From Microbacterium sp. Clip185 (lineage in GTDB: Bacteria; Actinomycetota; Actinomycetes; Actinomycetales; Microbacteriaceae): 64,000 nt of DNA. Below, in pieces: positions 1-9,203 of the stretch. The position numbers and the translations under genes are program-made. The notes under the pieces were generated by a model. That model did not search any database. It was not told where the DNA came from and saw only the letters and a program-made list of their open reading frames with translations. The DNA is taken from assembly GCF_028743715.1 (NCBI RefSeq), contig NZ_CP117996.1:1798001-1862000 (forward strand), given 5' to 3'. The first letter of the stretch is position 1, and every line of letters starts with the position of its first letter.

Positions 1-239
1 AGGCCGTAACCGGCCACATCCCACCAGGAGAGCGCACGTTCGGCGCGCGCCGTCGGACGAAGACGGGTCAACAGCGTCAGCAGAAGCTGCCCGAAGAAGA
101 CGGAGGGGATGGCGATGAACAGGACCCACAGCAGAGCCCAGCCGCCAGCGCCCGTCACCGTCCACCCGACGAAGAGCCAGAGCGGCAGCAGGAAGGCGGA
201 GGGCAGAAGCCAGTGGAAGCCGGCACGACGAAGCCACAT
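1..239 (-). CDS. Membrane protein of unknown function, N-terminal part (cut by window edge)
   Basis: The gene starts at ATG 239 on the minus strand and runs off the left edge, so only about 79 residues are visible. They contain two hydrophobic segments (roughly residues 12-27 and 33-50) around a short polar link, followed by an Arg-rich cytoplasmic-looking stretch. The start is supported by a TACGAT hexamer exactly 6 nt upstream, which implies a leaderless transcript; there is no Shine-Dalgarno sequence. I do not recognise the family. It is divergent from map. Confidence 0.7.
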   Translation of the reverse strand, partial: MWLRRAGFHWLLPSAFLLPLWLFVGWTVTGAGGWALLWVLFIAIPSVFFGQLLLTLLTRLRPTARAERALSWWDVAGYG

Positions 240-245
240 GCCTGC

Positions 246-251
246 ATCGTA
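246..251 (-). promoter_or_regulatory. -10 element of the leftmost membrane gene
   Basis: TACGAT read on the minus strand, 6 nt before ATG 239. It fits the TANNNT -10 consensus and a transcription start at the A of the ATG. Confidence 0.55.
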
Positions 252-380
252 CGCGGGCACCGGCGGCACGAGCCTTGCGTGATCGACACTCGGGGCGGAC
301 GCCCAGCGGAGCAGGGCGTCGCGGCGAACGACACTCGCGCCGCAGGCGGGAGAGAATGGAGGAGAGAACGAAGGAGCACC

Positions 381-1163
381 ATGATCGAACTGCGCACGCC
401 GGCCGAGATCGAGCAGATGCGACCGGCAGGGCGCTTCGTCGCCGAAGTGCTGGCGACGCTGCGGGACGAGACGAAGGTCGGCACGAACCTGCTGACACTG
501 GATCGCCGGGCGCACGACATGATCCGCAAGGCCGGCGCAGAATCCTGCTACATCGACTACCACCCGTCCTTCGGCGCGAGCCCTTTCGGCAAGGTGATCT
601 GCACCTCGATCAACGACGCCGTGCTGCACGGGCTCCCCTTCGACTACACGCTGCGCGACGGGGACCTCGTCTCGCTCGACTTCGCCGCATCCGTCGGCGG
701 CTGGGTCGCGGACTCCGCCGTCTCCTTCGTGGTCGGAACCCCTCGCGACGAGGATCTGCGCCTGATCGAGACCACGCGCGTCGCCCTGGATGCGGCGATC
801 CAGGCGGCGACGGTCGGCAATCGCGTCGGGGATGTCTCCGCTGCCATCGCCGCCGTCTCCCACGGAGCCGGCTACTCCATCAACACGGACTTCGGCGGGC
901 ATGGAGTCGGCCGCGTCATGCACGGCGATCCGCATGTCCCCAACGACGGCAAGCCCGGCCGCGGCTACCCGCTGCGCGAAGGTCTCGTGGTGGCGCTCGA
1001 GCCGTGGCTCCTGGAGACGACCGATCGCCTGGTGACCGACCCGGACGGCTGGACGCTGCGCAGCGCCGACGGCTCCCGTGGAGCGCACACCGAGCACACG
1101 GTGGCCGTCACGGCCGACGGCCCCGTCGTCTTGACCGACCGCGGGTTCCTCGGAGTGGACTGA
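381..1163 (+). CDS. map: Type I methionine aminopeptidase
   Basis: Cytosolic metalloprotease that removes the initiator methionine from nascent proteins. The 260-residue product carries the five metal ligands of the family at Asp100, Asp111, His174, Glu207 and Glu238, and the substrate-contacting His83, so it should be active. ATG 381 is chosen over upstream in-frame codons because AAGGAG lies 4 nt before it and the family fold begins immediately (TPAEIEQM). It lacks the N-terminal zinc-finger extension found in some actinobacterial paralogues. It stands alone and converges with trmD, leaving a 7-bp gap between stop codons. Confidence 0.95.
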   Translation: MIELRTPAEIEQMRPAGRFVAEVLATLRDETKVGTNLLTLDRRAHDMIRKAGAESCYIDYHPSFGASPFGKVICTSINDAVLHGLPFDYTLRDGDLVSLDFAASVGGWVADSAVSFVVGTPRDEDLRLIETTRVALDAAIQAATVGNRVGDVSAAIAAVSHGAGYSINTDFGGHGVGRVMHGDPHVPNDGKPGRGYPLREGLVVALEPWLLETTDRLVTDPDGWTLRSADGSRGAHTEHTVAVTADGPVVLTDRGFLGVD

Positions 1164-1170
1164 CCCGGAC

Positions 1171-1860
1171 TCAATCGGTCAGCAGGTCGGGACGCCGCTC
1201 CCGCGTGCGTGCGACCTGCTGGTCTCGACGCCACTCGGCCACTCGGCCGTGGTGCCCGCTCAGGAGCACATCGGGCACGACCAGCCCGCGCCACTCGGAG
1301 GGCTTCGTGTAGGACGGGTACTCCAGAAGACCGTCCTCGTGCGACTCCTCGACGAGGCTCTCGGGATTGCCGACGACACCGGGCACGAGACGTCCGACGG
1401 CCTCGATCATGGCCATCGCCGCCACCTCACCGCCGTTGAGCACGTAGTCGCCGAGACTGGCGAGTCGCACCTGCCCGAGTGTGGCCGCGTAGGTGAAGAC
1501 CCGTTCGTCGATGCCCTCGTACCGGCCGCATCCGAAGACGAGGTGATCCAGGCCGCTCCACTCGCGAGCGGTCGCCTGCACGAAGCGTTCGCCCGCCGGC
1601 GATGGGAAGACGAAGGTCGGCGGGGACGTCGCCTCCTGGGCGATCGCGTCCAGCGCGAGACCCCAGGGCTCGGGCTTCATCACCATGCCCGCTCCCCCGC
1701 CGTAGGGGGTGTCATCGACGGTCCGATGACGGTCGCTCGTGAAATCGCGCAGGTTGTGCACGCGCACATCCAGCAGTCCGTTGCCGCGGGCCTTGCCGAG
1801 CAGCGAGACCTCGAGGACGTCGAAGAACTCGGGGAAGATCGTGATGACGTCGATGCGCAC
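1171..1860 (-). CDS. trmD: tRNA (guanine-N1-)-methyltransferase TrmD
   Basis: SPOUT-fold enzyme that methylates G37 of tRNAs using S-adenosylmethionine and so prevents +1 frameshifting. The knot motifs are visible: [23 protein letters not shown] and [12 protein letters not shown] place the start at GTG 1860 (product 229 aa, beginning [12 protein letters not shown]). The open frame reaches 1896, but those extra codons lie inside rimM. The start is 1 nt beyond the rimM stop, so the two are translationally coupled. It is the last gene of rpsP-khpA-rimM-trmD. The usual next gene, rplS, is not here. Confidence 0.95.
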   Translation of the reverse strand: MRIDVITIFPEFFDVLEVSLLGKARGNGLLDVRVHNLRDFTSDRHRTVDDTPYGGGAGMVMKPEPWGLALDAIAQEATSPPTFVFPSPAGERFVQATAREWSGLDHLVFGCGRYEGIDERVFTYAATLGQVRLASLGDYVLNGGEVAAMAMIEAVGRLVPGVVGNPESLVEESHEDGLLEYPSYTKPSEWRGLVVPDVLLSGHHGRVAEWRRDQQVARTRERRPDLLTD

Positions 1861-1861
1861 G

Positions 1862-2491
1862 TCAGTCCTCGCGGGCCGCGGCCGTTTCGTCGTCACCGGC
1901 GGATTCGTCGTCGGCGGGAAGCTCCTCGAAGAGCCCGGCAGGCGGCGTCACGACGACGCGACCGGCGGCGGGATCGACCTCGGGGACGATCGCCTTGACG
2001 AAGGGGACGAGCACTTCGTTCTCGCCGACGGCGACAGCCAGCAGATCCTGCGCGGGAAGGTGATCGACGCGGGCGACCCGCCCCACGACGACCCCGTCGC
2101 GGACGACGTCGAGGCCGACGAGCTGGTGGTCGAACCAGGCGTCCTCTTCGTCGGGGGTGCTCTGCTCGTCCTGGTCGATCCAGAGAATGGCGCGCACGAG
2201 GGATTCGGCCGCGTCGCGGTCGTCGACGCCCTCGAAGAACGCGACGGGATGCGTGTTCATCCACCGGAACTCGCGCACGGTGACGGTCTTGCCGAACCAC
2301 GGCGACGAGTCGGGGACTTGGAGGGTGAACTCCGCCCCGGGGACGAATCGACCGTCGGGGTCGTCCGTGTACAACTCGAGTTTCAGGGCGCCCTTGAGGC
2401 CGTGGGCTTTGACGAGGCGGCCGACGCGAAGCTGGGTCTTTCCGGGGCGCGGCGCGGATGCGCGCGCGCCGTCACCGGATGCGGCCGCCAT
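1862..2491 (-). CDS. rimM: 16S rRNA processing protein RimM
   Basis: Assembly factor that helps mature the 30S head domain and binds ribosomal protein S19. The 209-residue protein has the N-terminal RimM beta-barrel from about residue 20 ([19 protein letters not shown]) and a C-terminal PRC barrel around residues 110-185 ([19 protein letters not shown]). A low-complexity acidic/Ala tail follows. Its ATG overlaps the khpA stop codon (ATGA). Position between khpA and trmD is the standard order. Confidence 0.93.
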   Translation of the reverse strand: MAAASGDGARASAPRPGKTQLRVGRLVKAHGLKGALKLELYTDDPDGRFVPGAEFTLQVPDSSPWFGKTVTVREFRWMNTHPVAFFEGVDDRDAAESLVRAILWIDQDEQSTPDEEDAWFDHQLVGLDVVRDGVVVGRVARVDHLPAQDLLAVAVGENEVLVPFVKAIVPEVDPAAGRVVVTPPAGLFEELPADDESAGDDETAAARED

Positions 2492-2721
2492 CAGTCGTCG
2501 GCGACGTCGACGCGCACGCGGGTGCCGTCGGCGAGAGCCGTGACCACGGTCCGCAGAGACTTGGCGGTGCGACCGCCGCGCCCGATCACGCGACCCCGGT
2601 CATCGGGGTGTACGTGCACCTCGAGCACGTCGCCTCGCGGTGACGTGGACGAGACGATGCGCACGGCGTCAGGGTTGTCGACGATCCCCTTGACGACGTG
2701 CTCGAGCGCGGCAGCCAGCAC
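2491..2721 (-). CDS. khpA: KH-domain RNA-binding protein KhpA (YlqC family)
   Basis: A 76-residue single KH domain protein. The nucleic-acid binding GxxG loop is GRGG within RVIGRGGRTAK, about residues 43-53. In Firmicutes KhpA pairs with KhpB and affects cell-size and sRNA functions; in actinobacteria the role is less clear. It lies 5 bp after rpsP and overlaps rimM by 1 nt, so it is cotranscribed with ribosome-maturation genes. Confidence 0.92.
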   Translation of the reverse strand: MLAAALEHVVKGIVDNPDAVRIVSSTSPRGDVLEVHVHPDDRGRVIGRGGRTAKSLRTVVTALADGTRVRVDVADD

Positions 2722-2726
2722 GATGA

Positions 2727-3149
2727 TTACGCCTCGGTGCTCTCAGCAGCCTCGTCGGCGGCCTCGGCCTCGACGGGAGCGGGCTCTTCGGCCTTCTTCT
2801 CGGCCTTGGGCTTGATGACCGACTTCTTGGCCGAGTCGACCTCGAAGGGGGCCTTGCCCTCTGCGTACTTGACGGTGCTCACGGCGTCCTTGTCGCCCTT
2901 GAAGCGACCCCAGTCGCCCGTGAGCTTGAGGATGGCGAGGACCTGCTCGGTCGGCTGAGCGCCGACGCCGAGCCAGTACTGCGCCCGCTCGGAGTCGACC
3001 TTGATGACCGAGGGCTCCTCGGTCGGGTGGTACTGACCGATCTCCTCGATCACACGACCGTCGCGCTTGGTGCGCGAGTCGGCGACGACGATGCGGTAGT
3101 AGGGCGCACGGATCTTTCCGAGACGCTTGAGACGGATCTTGACAGCCAC
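2727..3149 (-). CDS. rpsP: 30S ribosomal protein S16
   Basis: The 140-residue product starts [11 protein letters not shown] and carries the S16 core ([27 protein letters not shown]). A 50-residue Ala/Glu/Lys-rich tail follows, typical of actinobacterial S16. The start is GTG 3149, preceded by AGGAG at good spacing; the open frame continues 57 nt further upstream but without family similarity. First gene of the rpsP-khpA-rimM-trmD operon. Its promoter must lie in the 180-bp gap to the divergent ligase gene, but I could not pick it with confidence. Confidence 0.96.
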   Translation of the reverse strand: MAVKIRLKRLGKIRAPYYRIVVADSRTKRDGRVIEEIGQYHPTEEPSVIKVDSERAQYWLGVGAQPTEQVLAILKLTGDWGRFKGDKDAVSTVKYAEGKAPFEVDSAKKSVIKPKAEKKAEEPAPVEAEAADEAAESTEA

Positions 3150-3318
3150 GATTCTCCTGAATGTGTGGAAGGTGGTCGAACTGGTCGCCTGGAGCGTGGG
3201 GTGCACACCCGGCGGAAGCTCTGTGGTTCGGACCCGGCCGGATAGAGGGTCGGGCGGGGTCCAGCTGTCTATTTTGCCAGATGATGACGCGGCTCGCGAA
3301 CCAGCGTGCGCCGCGTGT

Positions 3319-3324
3319 CAGACT
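3319..3324 (+). promoter_or_regulatory. Possible -10 of the YbdK-type ligase gene
   Basis: CAGACT, 6 nt before GTG 3331. First base deviates from TANNNT, so this is a weaker member of the leaderless set. Confidence 0.3.
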
Positions 3325-3330
3325 GAGCCG

Positions 3331-4491
3331 GTGACCGTCCCCTTCGCCCCGTCGCGCCGCTCGACCGTCGGCCTCGAGTGGGAGCTGATGCTCGCCGACG
3401 AGCGCACCGGCGATCTGGTGGCCCGCGGCCCCGAGATCATCGAAGAGCTCGAGGAATCGGTCGCCCCCGAGCGGTTCGCCGTCACGGGTGAGCTTCTCAC
3501 GAACACGATCGAGGTCACCAGCGGCGTCGGCGACACGGTGGAGGCGGCCGTCGACGACATCGCGGATGCGATCGCGGCCGTGCGCACGGCGACGGACCCG
3601 CGCGGTGTCGAGCTGCTCTGCGCCGGAAGTCACCCCTTCGCGCAGTGGTACGACCAGGAGGTCACCGACAAGACCCGCTACCACTCCCTGATCGAGCGCA
3701 CCCAGTGGTGGGGGCGCAACATGATGATCTGGGGCATCCACGTGCACGTCGGCGTCGACGACGTGACGAAGGTCTTCCCCATCATCAACGCCCTTTCCAC
3801 CTATCTGCCGCATCTGCAGGCGCTCTCCGCATCCAGTCCGTTCTGGGCGGGCGAGCGCACCGGATACGCGTCCAACCGCGCCCTCGTCTTCCAGCAGCTG
3901 CCGACGGCCGGGCTGCCGTGGGGGCTCGACAACTGGGCGGAGTACGAATCCTACCTCGACGACATGGTGCGCACCGACGTCATGGCGGACGCGACCGAGG
4001 TGCGCTGGGACATCCGTCCCGCCCCGCGCTGGGGCACGATCGAGGTGCGCGCGTGCGACGGCATGTCGACGTTGCCCGAACTCGCCGCGGTCGCGGCCCT
4101 GACGCAGACGCTCGTCGAAGACTTCTCCCGGCGGCTCGACGCCGGCGAGGAGCTCCCCTCGCTGCAGCCCTGGTTCGTGCGCGAGAACAAGTGGCGCGCC
4201 GCGCGGTACGGGCTGGACGCACGCGTCATCGTCGATCGAGACGGACGCCAGGAACCCGTCGTCGAGCATCTCGAGTCCACCCTCGAGCGTGTCGGCGACA
4301 TCGCCGTCGAGCTCAAATGCGCCCAGGAGCTCGAGGGCGTGCGCACCACCCTCGCGCAAGGAGCCAGCTACGCGCGCCAGCTCGCCGTCGCGGATGCATC
4401 AGGCGGCGACCTGCGCCAGGTCGTGCAGCACCTCATCCGCGAGTTCCGCGCCGGCCCCGAGCGCCGCGCGCCGTTGGCCGCCCGAGCCTGA
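3331..4491 (+). CDS. Carboxylate-amine ligase, glutamate-cysteine ligase type 2 (YbdK family)
   Basis: ATP-grasp-like (GCS2) enzyme of 386 residues. Recognisable blocks are TVGLEWELML near the N-terminus, ELLTNTIEVTSG, the metal-binding GIHVHVGV and the WDIRPAPRWGTIEVRACDG segment. Family members have weak gamma-glutamylcysteine synthetase activity in vitro. In actinobacteria, which mostly use mycothiol, the true substrate is uncertain. The start GTG 3331 has no Shine-Dalgarno sequence but has a -10-like hexamer 6 nt upstream, so translation may be leaderless. Confidence 0.85.
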   Translation: MTVPFAPSRRSTVGLEWELMLADERTGDLVARGPEIIEELEESVAPERFAVTGELLTNTIEVTSGVGDTVEAAVDDIADAIAAVRTATDPRGVELLCAGSHPFAQWYDQEVTDKTRYHSLIERTQWWGRNMMIWGIHVHVGVDDVTKVFPIINALSTYLPHLQALSASSPFWAGERTGYASNRALVFQQLPTAGLPWGLDNWAEYESYLDDMVRTDVMADATEVRWDIRPAPRWGTIEVRACDGMSTLPELAAVAALTQTLVEDFSRRLDAGEELPSLQPWFVRENKWRAARYGLDARVIVDRDGRQEPVVEHLESTLERVGDIAVELKCAQELEGVRTTLAQGASYARQLAVADASGGDLRQVVQHLIREFRAGPERRAPLAARA

Positions 4492-4520
4492 ACCTGTACC
4501 GCGCTCATAAGCTCGCTGCC

Positions 4521-4526
4521 TACCGT
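4521..4526 (+). promoter_or_regulatory. -10 element of the SGNH lipoprotein gene
   Basis: TACCGT, exactly 6 nt before GTG 4533, in the 41-bp gap after the ligase gene. Implies an independent leaderless transcript. Confidence 0.5.
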
Positions 4527-4532
4527 GATCCC

Positions 4533-5261
4533 GTGAACGTCCGCCGCCACTCGCTCCGCGCCGCAGCATGGGGCGCTGTCGGCGTCGTGGTGCTGGTGAT
4601 CAGCGGGTGCGCCGCCGCTCCTGCGCATCGGCCGAACAGCGCTCCCCATCCGACCTCACCCGCGCCGTCGACCTCTCCGACGCACACTCCCACGGTCGCC
4701 TCCGACGCCGTCATCGTCACGATCGGCGACTCGATCATGTCGGGATACGGACTCGACCCCGACGAGGCGTGGCCCGTGCTGCTGGGCGAGCAGACACACC
4801 TCGACATCGTGAACCTCTCGTGCGGAGGCGCGGGGTTCGTGGTCGACGGCGACTGCGGGACGAACTTCTCCGCGCTCGCGAAGCAGGCCATCGACCTCGA
4901 CCCCGCGATGGTCATCCTGCAGTCCTCGGACAATGACGCGGACGAGGATGCCGACGACATCGACGCGGCGACGCGCGCCACGGTCGAGGAGCTGCACGAG
5001 GCTCTTCCCTCGACGCGGATCGTCGGATTGAGCACGCTGTGGAACCAGCCCTGGGAGGCGCCGCAGTCCATCGCGTGGAGCTCGGACGCCCTCCGCTCAG
5101 CCGTGGAGGCGGCGGATGGCACGTTCGTGTGGCTGGGACAGCCGCTGCAGGAGAACCCTGAGCTGCTGCAGTGGGACAGCGAGCATCCGACCGCGGAGGG
5201 TCAGCAGTACCTCGCCCGCCACGTACGCGCGCTCCTCGCGCACGCGGGCATCGTGCTCTGA
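4533..5261 (+). CDS. Secreted SGNH/GDSL-type hydrolase, lipoprotein
   Basis: A 242-residue predicted lipoprotein. An Arg-containing N-terminus and hydrophobic stretch lead to a lipobox (VISGC) with Cys26, then a Pro/Ser/Thr-rich linker to residue 56. The catalytic domain has the block-I nucleophile in GDSIMSGYG (Ser67), a GG..F oxyanion region and the C-terminal Asp-X-X-His dyad DSEHP (Asp215/His218). Likely an esterase or lipase-like enzyme acting on cell-envelope or external esters; the substrate cannot be told. Start GTG 4533 is chosen from the signal peptide and the -10 hexamer 6 nt upstream. Confidence 0.85.
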   Translation: MNVRRHSLRAAAWGAVGVVVLVISGCAAAPAHRPNSAPHPTSPAPSTSPTHTPTVASDAVIVTIGDSIMSGYGLDPDEAWPVLLGEQTHLDIVNLSCGGAGFVVDGDCGTNFSALAKQAIDLDPAMVILQSSDNDADEDADDIDAATRATVEELHEALPSTRIVGLSTLWNQPWEAPQSIAWSSDALRSAVEAADGTFVWLGQPLQENPELLQWDSEHPTAEGQQYLARHVRALLAHAGIVL

Positions 5262-5268
5262 GACGTGC

Positions 5269-6810
5269 TCAGCCGCGCCCGAGCAGCTTCTGGAGTTCCG
5301 CGAGGTCGGCTTCGCTCGGCGCCTTGCCGCCGCCGCCGAGACCGAAGCCCGAACCGGTCGGCTCTGCGGCCGGAAGCCCGGCGTTCTCGGCGGCGCGCTT
5401 GGCGGGGTTTCCCGAGCGCGACCCCTTCGCCTTCTGCTGCTTGCCGCGCTTCGCGGATGCGCCGGGCCGGCCCATCGATCCGACACCGGGCATGCTGGGG
5501 ACGCCACCGCGCGCAACCGTCTTCATCATCTTCGCGGCCTGGTCGAACCGCTGTACGAGCTGGTTCACGTCGGTGACCGTCATACCCGAGCCTCGAGCGA
5601 TGCGCAGGCGTCGCGAGCCGTTGAGAAGCTTGGGGTTTCGGCGCTCAGCGGGGGTCATGGAGCGGATGATCGCCTCGGTGCGGTCGATCTCGCGCTCGTC
5701 GAAGTTATCGAGCTGCTGCTTCATCTGGCCCATGCCCGGGAGCATCCCGAGCATCTTCTTCATCGAGCCCATCTTCTTCATCTGCTGCAGCTGTTCGAGG
5801 AAGTCCTCGAGGGTGAACTGCTCCTTCGCCAGCTTCTCGGCGACCTTCATCGCCTCGGCCTCGTCGAAGGTCTGCTGCGCCTGCTCGATCAGGGTGAGGA
5901 TGTCACCGAGGTCGAGGATGCGGCTCGCCATCCGGTCCGGGTGGAAAGGCTCGAGGTCCTCGAGTCCCTCACCGGTGGACGCGTAGATGATGGGACGGCC
6001 CGTGACCGAGGCCACGGACAGGGCGGCGCCACCGCGGGCATCGCCGTCGAGCTTGGAGAGCACGACGCCGGTGAAGTCCACACCCTCCTGGAACGCCGTA
6101 GCGGTGTTGACCGCATCCTGCCCGATCATCGCGTCGATGACGAACAGGACTTCGTCCGGGTCGGTCGCCGTGCGGATGTCAGCGGCCTGCTTCATGAGCT
6201 CCGCGTCGACGCCCAGGCGCCCCGCGGTGTCGATGATGACGGTGTCGTGCTGGTGGCGGCGAGCGTACTCGACGCCATCGCGTGCGACGCGCACGGGGTC
6301 GCCTACGCCGTTGCCGGGCTCAGGGGCGTAGATCGCCGCTCCCGCGCGCTCTGCGACCACCTGAAGCTGGTTGACGGCGTTGGGGCGCTGGAGGTCGGCG
6401 GCGATGAGAAGAGGCGTGTGGCCGTCCTTCTCGAGAAGGCGCGCCAGCTTTCCGGCGAACGTCGTCTTTCCGGAACCCTGCAGACCCGCGAGCATGATGA
6501 CGGTGGGCGGGGTCTTGGCGAACTGCAGACGTCGCTGCTCACCGCCCAGGATCGCGACGAGCTCCTCGTTGACGATCTGCACGACCTGCTGCGCCGGATT
6601 CAGCGCACGATTGACCTCGTCGCCGAGCGCCCGCTCGCGCACCTTGCCGGTGAACTCCTTCACGACCGCCAGGGCGACGTCGGCGTCGAGCAGAGCGCGA
6701 CGGATCTCGCGCACCGTCCCGTCGACGTCGGCGGGGCTGAGCTTTCCCTTCGTACGCAGATTGCGGAAGGTCTCAGTGAGCCGGTCGGAGAGGGTGCCGA
6801 AAGTCGCCAT
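5269..6810 (-). CDS. ffh: Signal recognition particle protein Ffh (SRP54)
   Basis: GTPase that binds signal sequences and 4.5S RNA and delivers ribosomes to FtsY. The 513-residue protein has the N domain (1-90), the G domain with P-loop GLQGSGKTT (109-117), DTAGR, TKLDGDARGG, and the Met-rich M domain (MGSMKKMLGMLPGMGQM). A Gly/Lys-rich tail follows. A TAAAAT hexamer lies 9 nt before ATG 6810, so the mRNA leader should be only a few bases long. ftsY lies 6.3 kb away on the same strand, separated by the ABC transporter block. Confidence 0.97.
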   Translation of the reverse strand: MATFGTLSDRLTETFRNLRTKGKLSPADVDGTVREIRRALLDADVALAVVKEFTGKVRERALGDEVNRALNPAQQVVQIVNEELVAILGGEQRRLQFAKTPPTVIMLAGLQGSGKTTFAGKLARLLEKDGHTPLLIAADLQRPNAVNQLQVVAERAGAAIYAPEPGNGVGDPVRVARDGVEYARRHQHDTVIIDTAGRLGVDAELMKQAADIRTATDPDEVLFVIDAMIGQDAVNTATAFQEGVDFTGVVLSKLDGDARGGAALSVASVTGRPIIYASTGEGLEDLEPFHPDRMASRILDLGDILTLIEQAQQTFDEAEAMKVAEKLAKEQFTLEDFLEQLQQMKKMGSMKKMLGMLPGMGQMKQQLDNFDEREIDRTEAIIRSMTPAERRNPKLLNGSRRLRIARGSGMTVTDVNQLVQRFDQAAKMMKTVARGGVPSMPGVGSMGRPGASAKRGKQQKAKGSRSGNPAKRAAENAGLPAAEPTGSGFGLGGGGKAPSEADLAELQKLLGRG

Positions 6811-6822
6811 GATGCGTCGATT

Positions 6823-7416
6823 TTACGCGAGCGCGGGGCCGGATGAGTCGCCGGACGCTCCGTAGCCTTCGCAAAGGGACAGCGCGTGGTCCAGCAGCCC
6901 CTCCAGCGACACGGAAGACGCTCCGCGTTGTGCCCACATCCAGACTGCACCGAGCACCGCCGCACCGTAGGCGGCTGCGCGGATCTGCGCGAGAAGCGCA
7001 TCGCCGTGAGCATCGGTCAGCCGGCGGGCGATCTCGCGCTGGAGCAGCGCCAGCCGCTCCGCGCGCTGGCGCTCGAGCTCCTCGCCGAGGCCCATGGCGT
7101 CTGCGTTGGTGATCGCCAGCGCGAGCGTGTCGGGCGCGAGGTCGCGTCCGATGCGAGCGAGAGCCTGCGCGACGGGCGCGCCCTCCCCGATCGCGCCGAG
7201 CGCCGCTGCCAGGCGCGCATCGAAACCCGACCAGAGCACGTCGCTCTTGGCGCGGAAGTAGTTGAAGAAGCTGGCGCGCGCGACTCCGGCGCGGCGGGTG
7301 ATGTCCCCGATCGAGGTCCCGTCGTACCCCTGCTCGAAGAACAGCTCGCACGCGGCTTCGGCGAGCGTCTCGGGCGAGCTCGCCCGAGGCCGTCCCAGGC
7401 GCGGTACGTCGGTCAC
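6823..7416 (-). CDS. TetR family transcriptional regulator
   Basis: A 197-residue repressor-type protein. The N-terminal helix-turn-helix is clear: EQGYDGTSIGDITRRAGVARASFFNYFRAKSD across about residues 29-60, with SFFNYF as the recognition helix. The C-terminal ligand domain is unassigned. GTG 7416 is the start, 6 nt after a TAAGCT -10 element, without a Shine-Dalgarno sequence. It is divergent from the ABC importer and the two -10 elements are only about 50 bp apart, so it probably regulates that operon and itself. Confidence 0.9.
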   Translation of the reverse strand: MTDVPRLGRPRASSPETLAEAACELFFEQGYDGTSIGDITRRAGVARASFFNYFRAKSDVLWSGFDARLAAALGAIGEGAPVAQALARIGRDLAPDTLALAITNADAMGLGEELERQRAERLALLQREIARRLTDAHGDALLAQIRAAAYGAAVLGAVWMWAQRGASSVSLEGLLDHALSLCEGYGASGDSSGPALA

Positions 7417-7422
7417 TCGAGC

Positions 7423-7483
7423 AGCTTAGCCAGCGCCAGGCCGCGGGACGCGGGGGCGCCGGGCCGCGGAACCACGGTAAGCT
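7423..7483. promoter_or_regulatory. Divergent promoter region, TetR gene / ABC importer
   Basis: Two TAAGCT hexamers face away from each other: minus-strand copy at 7423-7428 (6 nt before GTG 7416) and plus-strand copy at 7478-7483 (6 nt before TTG 7490). The 49 bp between them is the expected operator zone for the TetR protein. I did not find a convincing palindrome there. Confidence 0.5.
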
Positions 7484-7555
7484 GATTTCTTGGACCGGAT
7501 ACAGCAAGTCCGTCCGCACGCATCCGCGCCTCCCCTCCTCGCCGAAGGCTCTCCC

Positions 7556-9196
7556 ATGACCTCTGCATCTGTTCGCCCTCGCCGCGCCGCAGCCGTGGCC
7601 GCGGGCCTCGCCGCGGCCCTCGCCCTCACGGCCTGCGCGGCTGGAGGCACCGCCGACACGCCACGCGAGGGCGGGACCCTGGTCTACGCCACCGGCGACG
7701 CCGAGCCCACGTGCCTCGACCCCCACGTCGGCGGCAACTACCCGCAGGCGCTCATTTCGACGCAGTACCTGGAGCCTCTCGTCGGCCGCGGGACCGACGG
7801 CGCGATCACACCGTGGCTCGCCGAGTCGTGGCAGGTCAGCGACGACGGTCTGACCTGGGATTTCACTCTCCGCGATGGACTGACCTTCACCGACGGCACG
7901 CCCGTCGACGCAGCGGCCATCAAGACCAACATCGAGCACCTGAAGGATCCCGACACGGCATCCAGCACGGGTTATCTGGCCGTCGCGAAGGTCACCGATG
8001 TCGAGGTCGTCGACGCGACCCACGCGCGCTTCCACCTCGCAACCCCCGACTCCGCGCTCCTGGAGTCGCTCAGCCAGCAGTGGACCGCGATCGAATCGCC
8101 CGCGGGGATCGCGCGCGGGCAGGAGGAGAACTGCAAGGCGCCCATCGGCACAGGCCCCTTCGTCGTCGACTCCTGGACGCCGCAGGAGTCGGTGCACCTC
8201 GTCCGCAATGAGAACTACGCCTCCCCCGGCCCCGAGGCACAGCACGACGGACCCGCCTACCTCGACGCGATCGAGTGGCGGTTCATCCCGGATGCCGCGA
8301 CGCGGCAGGCCGCGCTGCTCTCGGGCGAGGTGCAGGTCATCGACAATCCGCAGCCCGATGCCATCGTCGCGGCGGAGAACTCGACCGACACGACGCACAT
8401 CGACGCACCGCGCCCCGGCTCCGTGAACCGCATCGAGCTGAACACGGGCCAGGCGCCGTTCGACGACATCCGCGTGCGCGAGGCCTTCGTCCGCGCTGCG
8501 GACCCCGACCCGGGCATCGCGGCGCTCTACCAGGGCACGGTCACGCGCTCCTTCTCGCCGCTGGCAAGCACGGAGCCCGTCGCCGTCAGCGATGAGTCGC
8601 TCTTCACGACCGACACGGCGCGTGCCGAAGAGCTGCTCGACGAGGCCGGCTGGACCACCCGGGATGCGGACGGCGTCCGCACGAAGAACGGGGCGCGCCT
8701 GAGCGTGCGCTTCCCCGTCAGCACCAATCAGTCGGTAGCGGCGGAGCAGTCGCTCTTCGAGCAGATCCAGGCGAACGCCGGCGCCGTCGGCTTCGACGTC
8801 CAGATCACGCCGCTGGATCTGTCGGGATGGTACGCCGCACTCGGAGCGAAGGAGTACGAGGCGGTCAGCGCGCCGTACACGAAGGTGGGACCCGACGTGC
8901 TGCGCATCCTCTACGACTCCGACGGCATCGTCCCCGCGCCCAGCGGCTACTTCGCCAACCACGCCCAGCTGTCCGATCCGGCTCTGGATGCGCTCCTCGA
9001 GCAGGCGTCGGCGGCATCCGATGATGGACAGCGTGCCGACCTGTACGCCCAGGCGCAGCACATCATCCTCGACAGCTACGCCATCCTCCCGCTCTACGAC
9101 CAGCAGAACCACTTCCTGGTGCGCGGCGCGAGCGGGGTCACGACGCTGGGCACGGTGGCGACACCGACCTTCATCGACACCCGCCTGAACGGCTGA
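7556..9196 (+). CDS. ABC transporter substrate-binding lipoprotein (SBP_bac_5, peptide/nickel type)
   Basis: A 546-residue extracellular solute receptor. Signal peptide with an RPRR n-region, hydrophobic core and lipobox ending at Cys27 (LTAC). The mature domain shows the family blocks LVYATGDAEPTCLDPH, YLEPLVGRGTDGAITPWLAESW and ALLSGEVQVIDNP. The start ATG 7556 follows GAAGG by 8 nt and places the signal peptide correctly. The frame is open back to TTG 7490, which is 6 nt after a -10 hexamer and marks the likely transcription start. First gene of a four-gene importer. The ligand is unknown; oligopeptides, nickel chelates or sugars occur in this family. Confidence 0.9.
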   Translation: MTSASVRPRRAAAVAAGLAAALALTACAAGGTADTPREGGTLVYATGDAEPTCLDPHVGGNYPQALISTQYLEPLVGRGTDGAITPWLAESWQVSDDGLTWDFTLRDGLTFTDGTPVDAAAIKTNIEHLKDPDTASSTGYLAVAKVTDVEVVDATHARFHLATPDSALLESLSQQWTAIESPAGIARGQEENCKAPIGTGPFVVDSWTPQESVHLVRNENYASPGPEAQHDGPAYLDAIEWRFIPDAATRQAALLSGEVQVIDNPQPDAIVAAENSTDTTHIDAPRPGSVNRIELNTGQAPFDDIRVREAFVRAADPDPGIAALYQGTVTRSFSPLASTEPVAVSDESLFTTDTARAEELLDEAGWTTRDADGVRTKNGARLSVRFPVSTNQSVAAEQSLFEQIQANAGAVGFDVQITPLDLSGWYAALGAKEYEAVSAPYTKVGPDVLRILYDSDGIVPAPSGYFANHAQLSDPALDALLEQASAASDDGQRADLYAQAQHIILDSYAILPLYDQQNHFLVRGASGVTTLGTVATPTFIDTRLNG

Positions 9197-9203
9197 GCGC
9201 TCG

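Noticed and set aside
1171..1860. rplS next to trmD
   Set aside because: The usual neighbour is not present; trmD ends against map with 7 bp between. Gene must lie elsewhere.
7490..7555. TTG 7490 as the start of the ABC binding protein (22 residues longer)
   Set aside because: It is 6 nt after TAAGCT, so it fits the leaderless rule, but it would put 22 residues before the signal peptide; ATG 7556 has GAAGG and a normal lipoprotein N-terminus. TTG is kept only as the probable transcription start.
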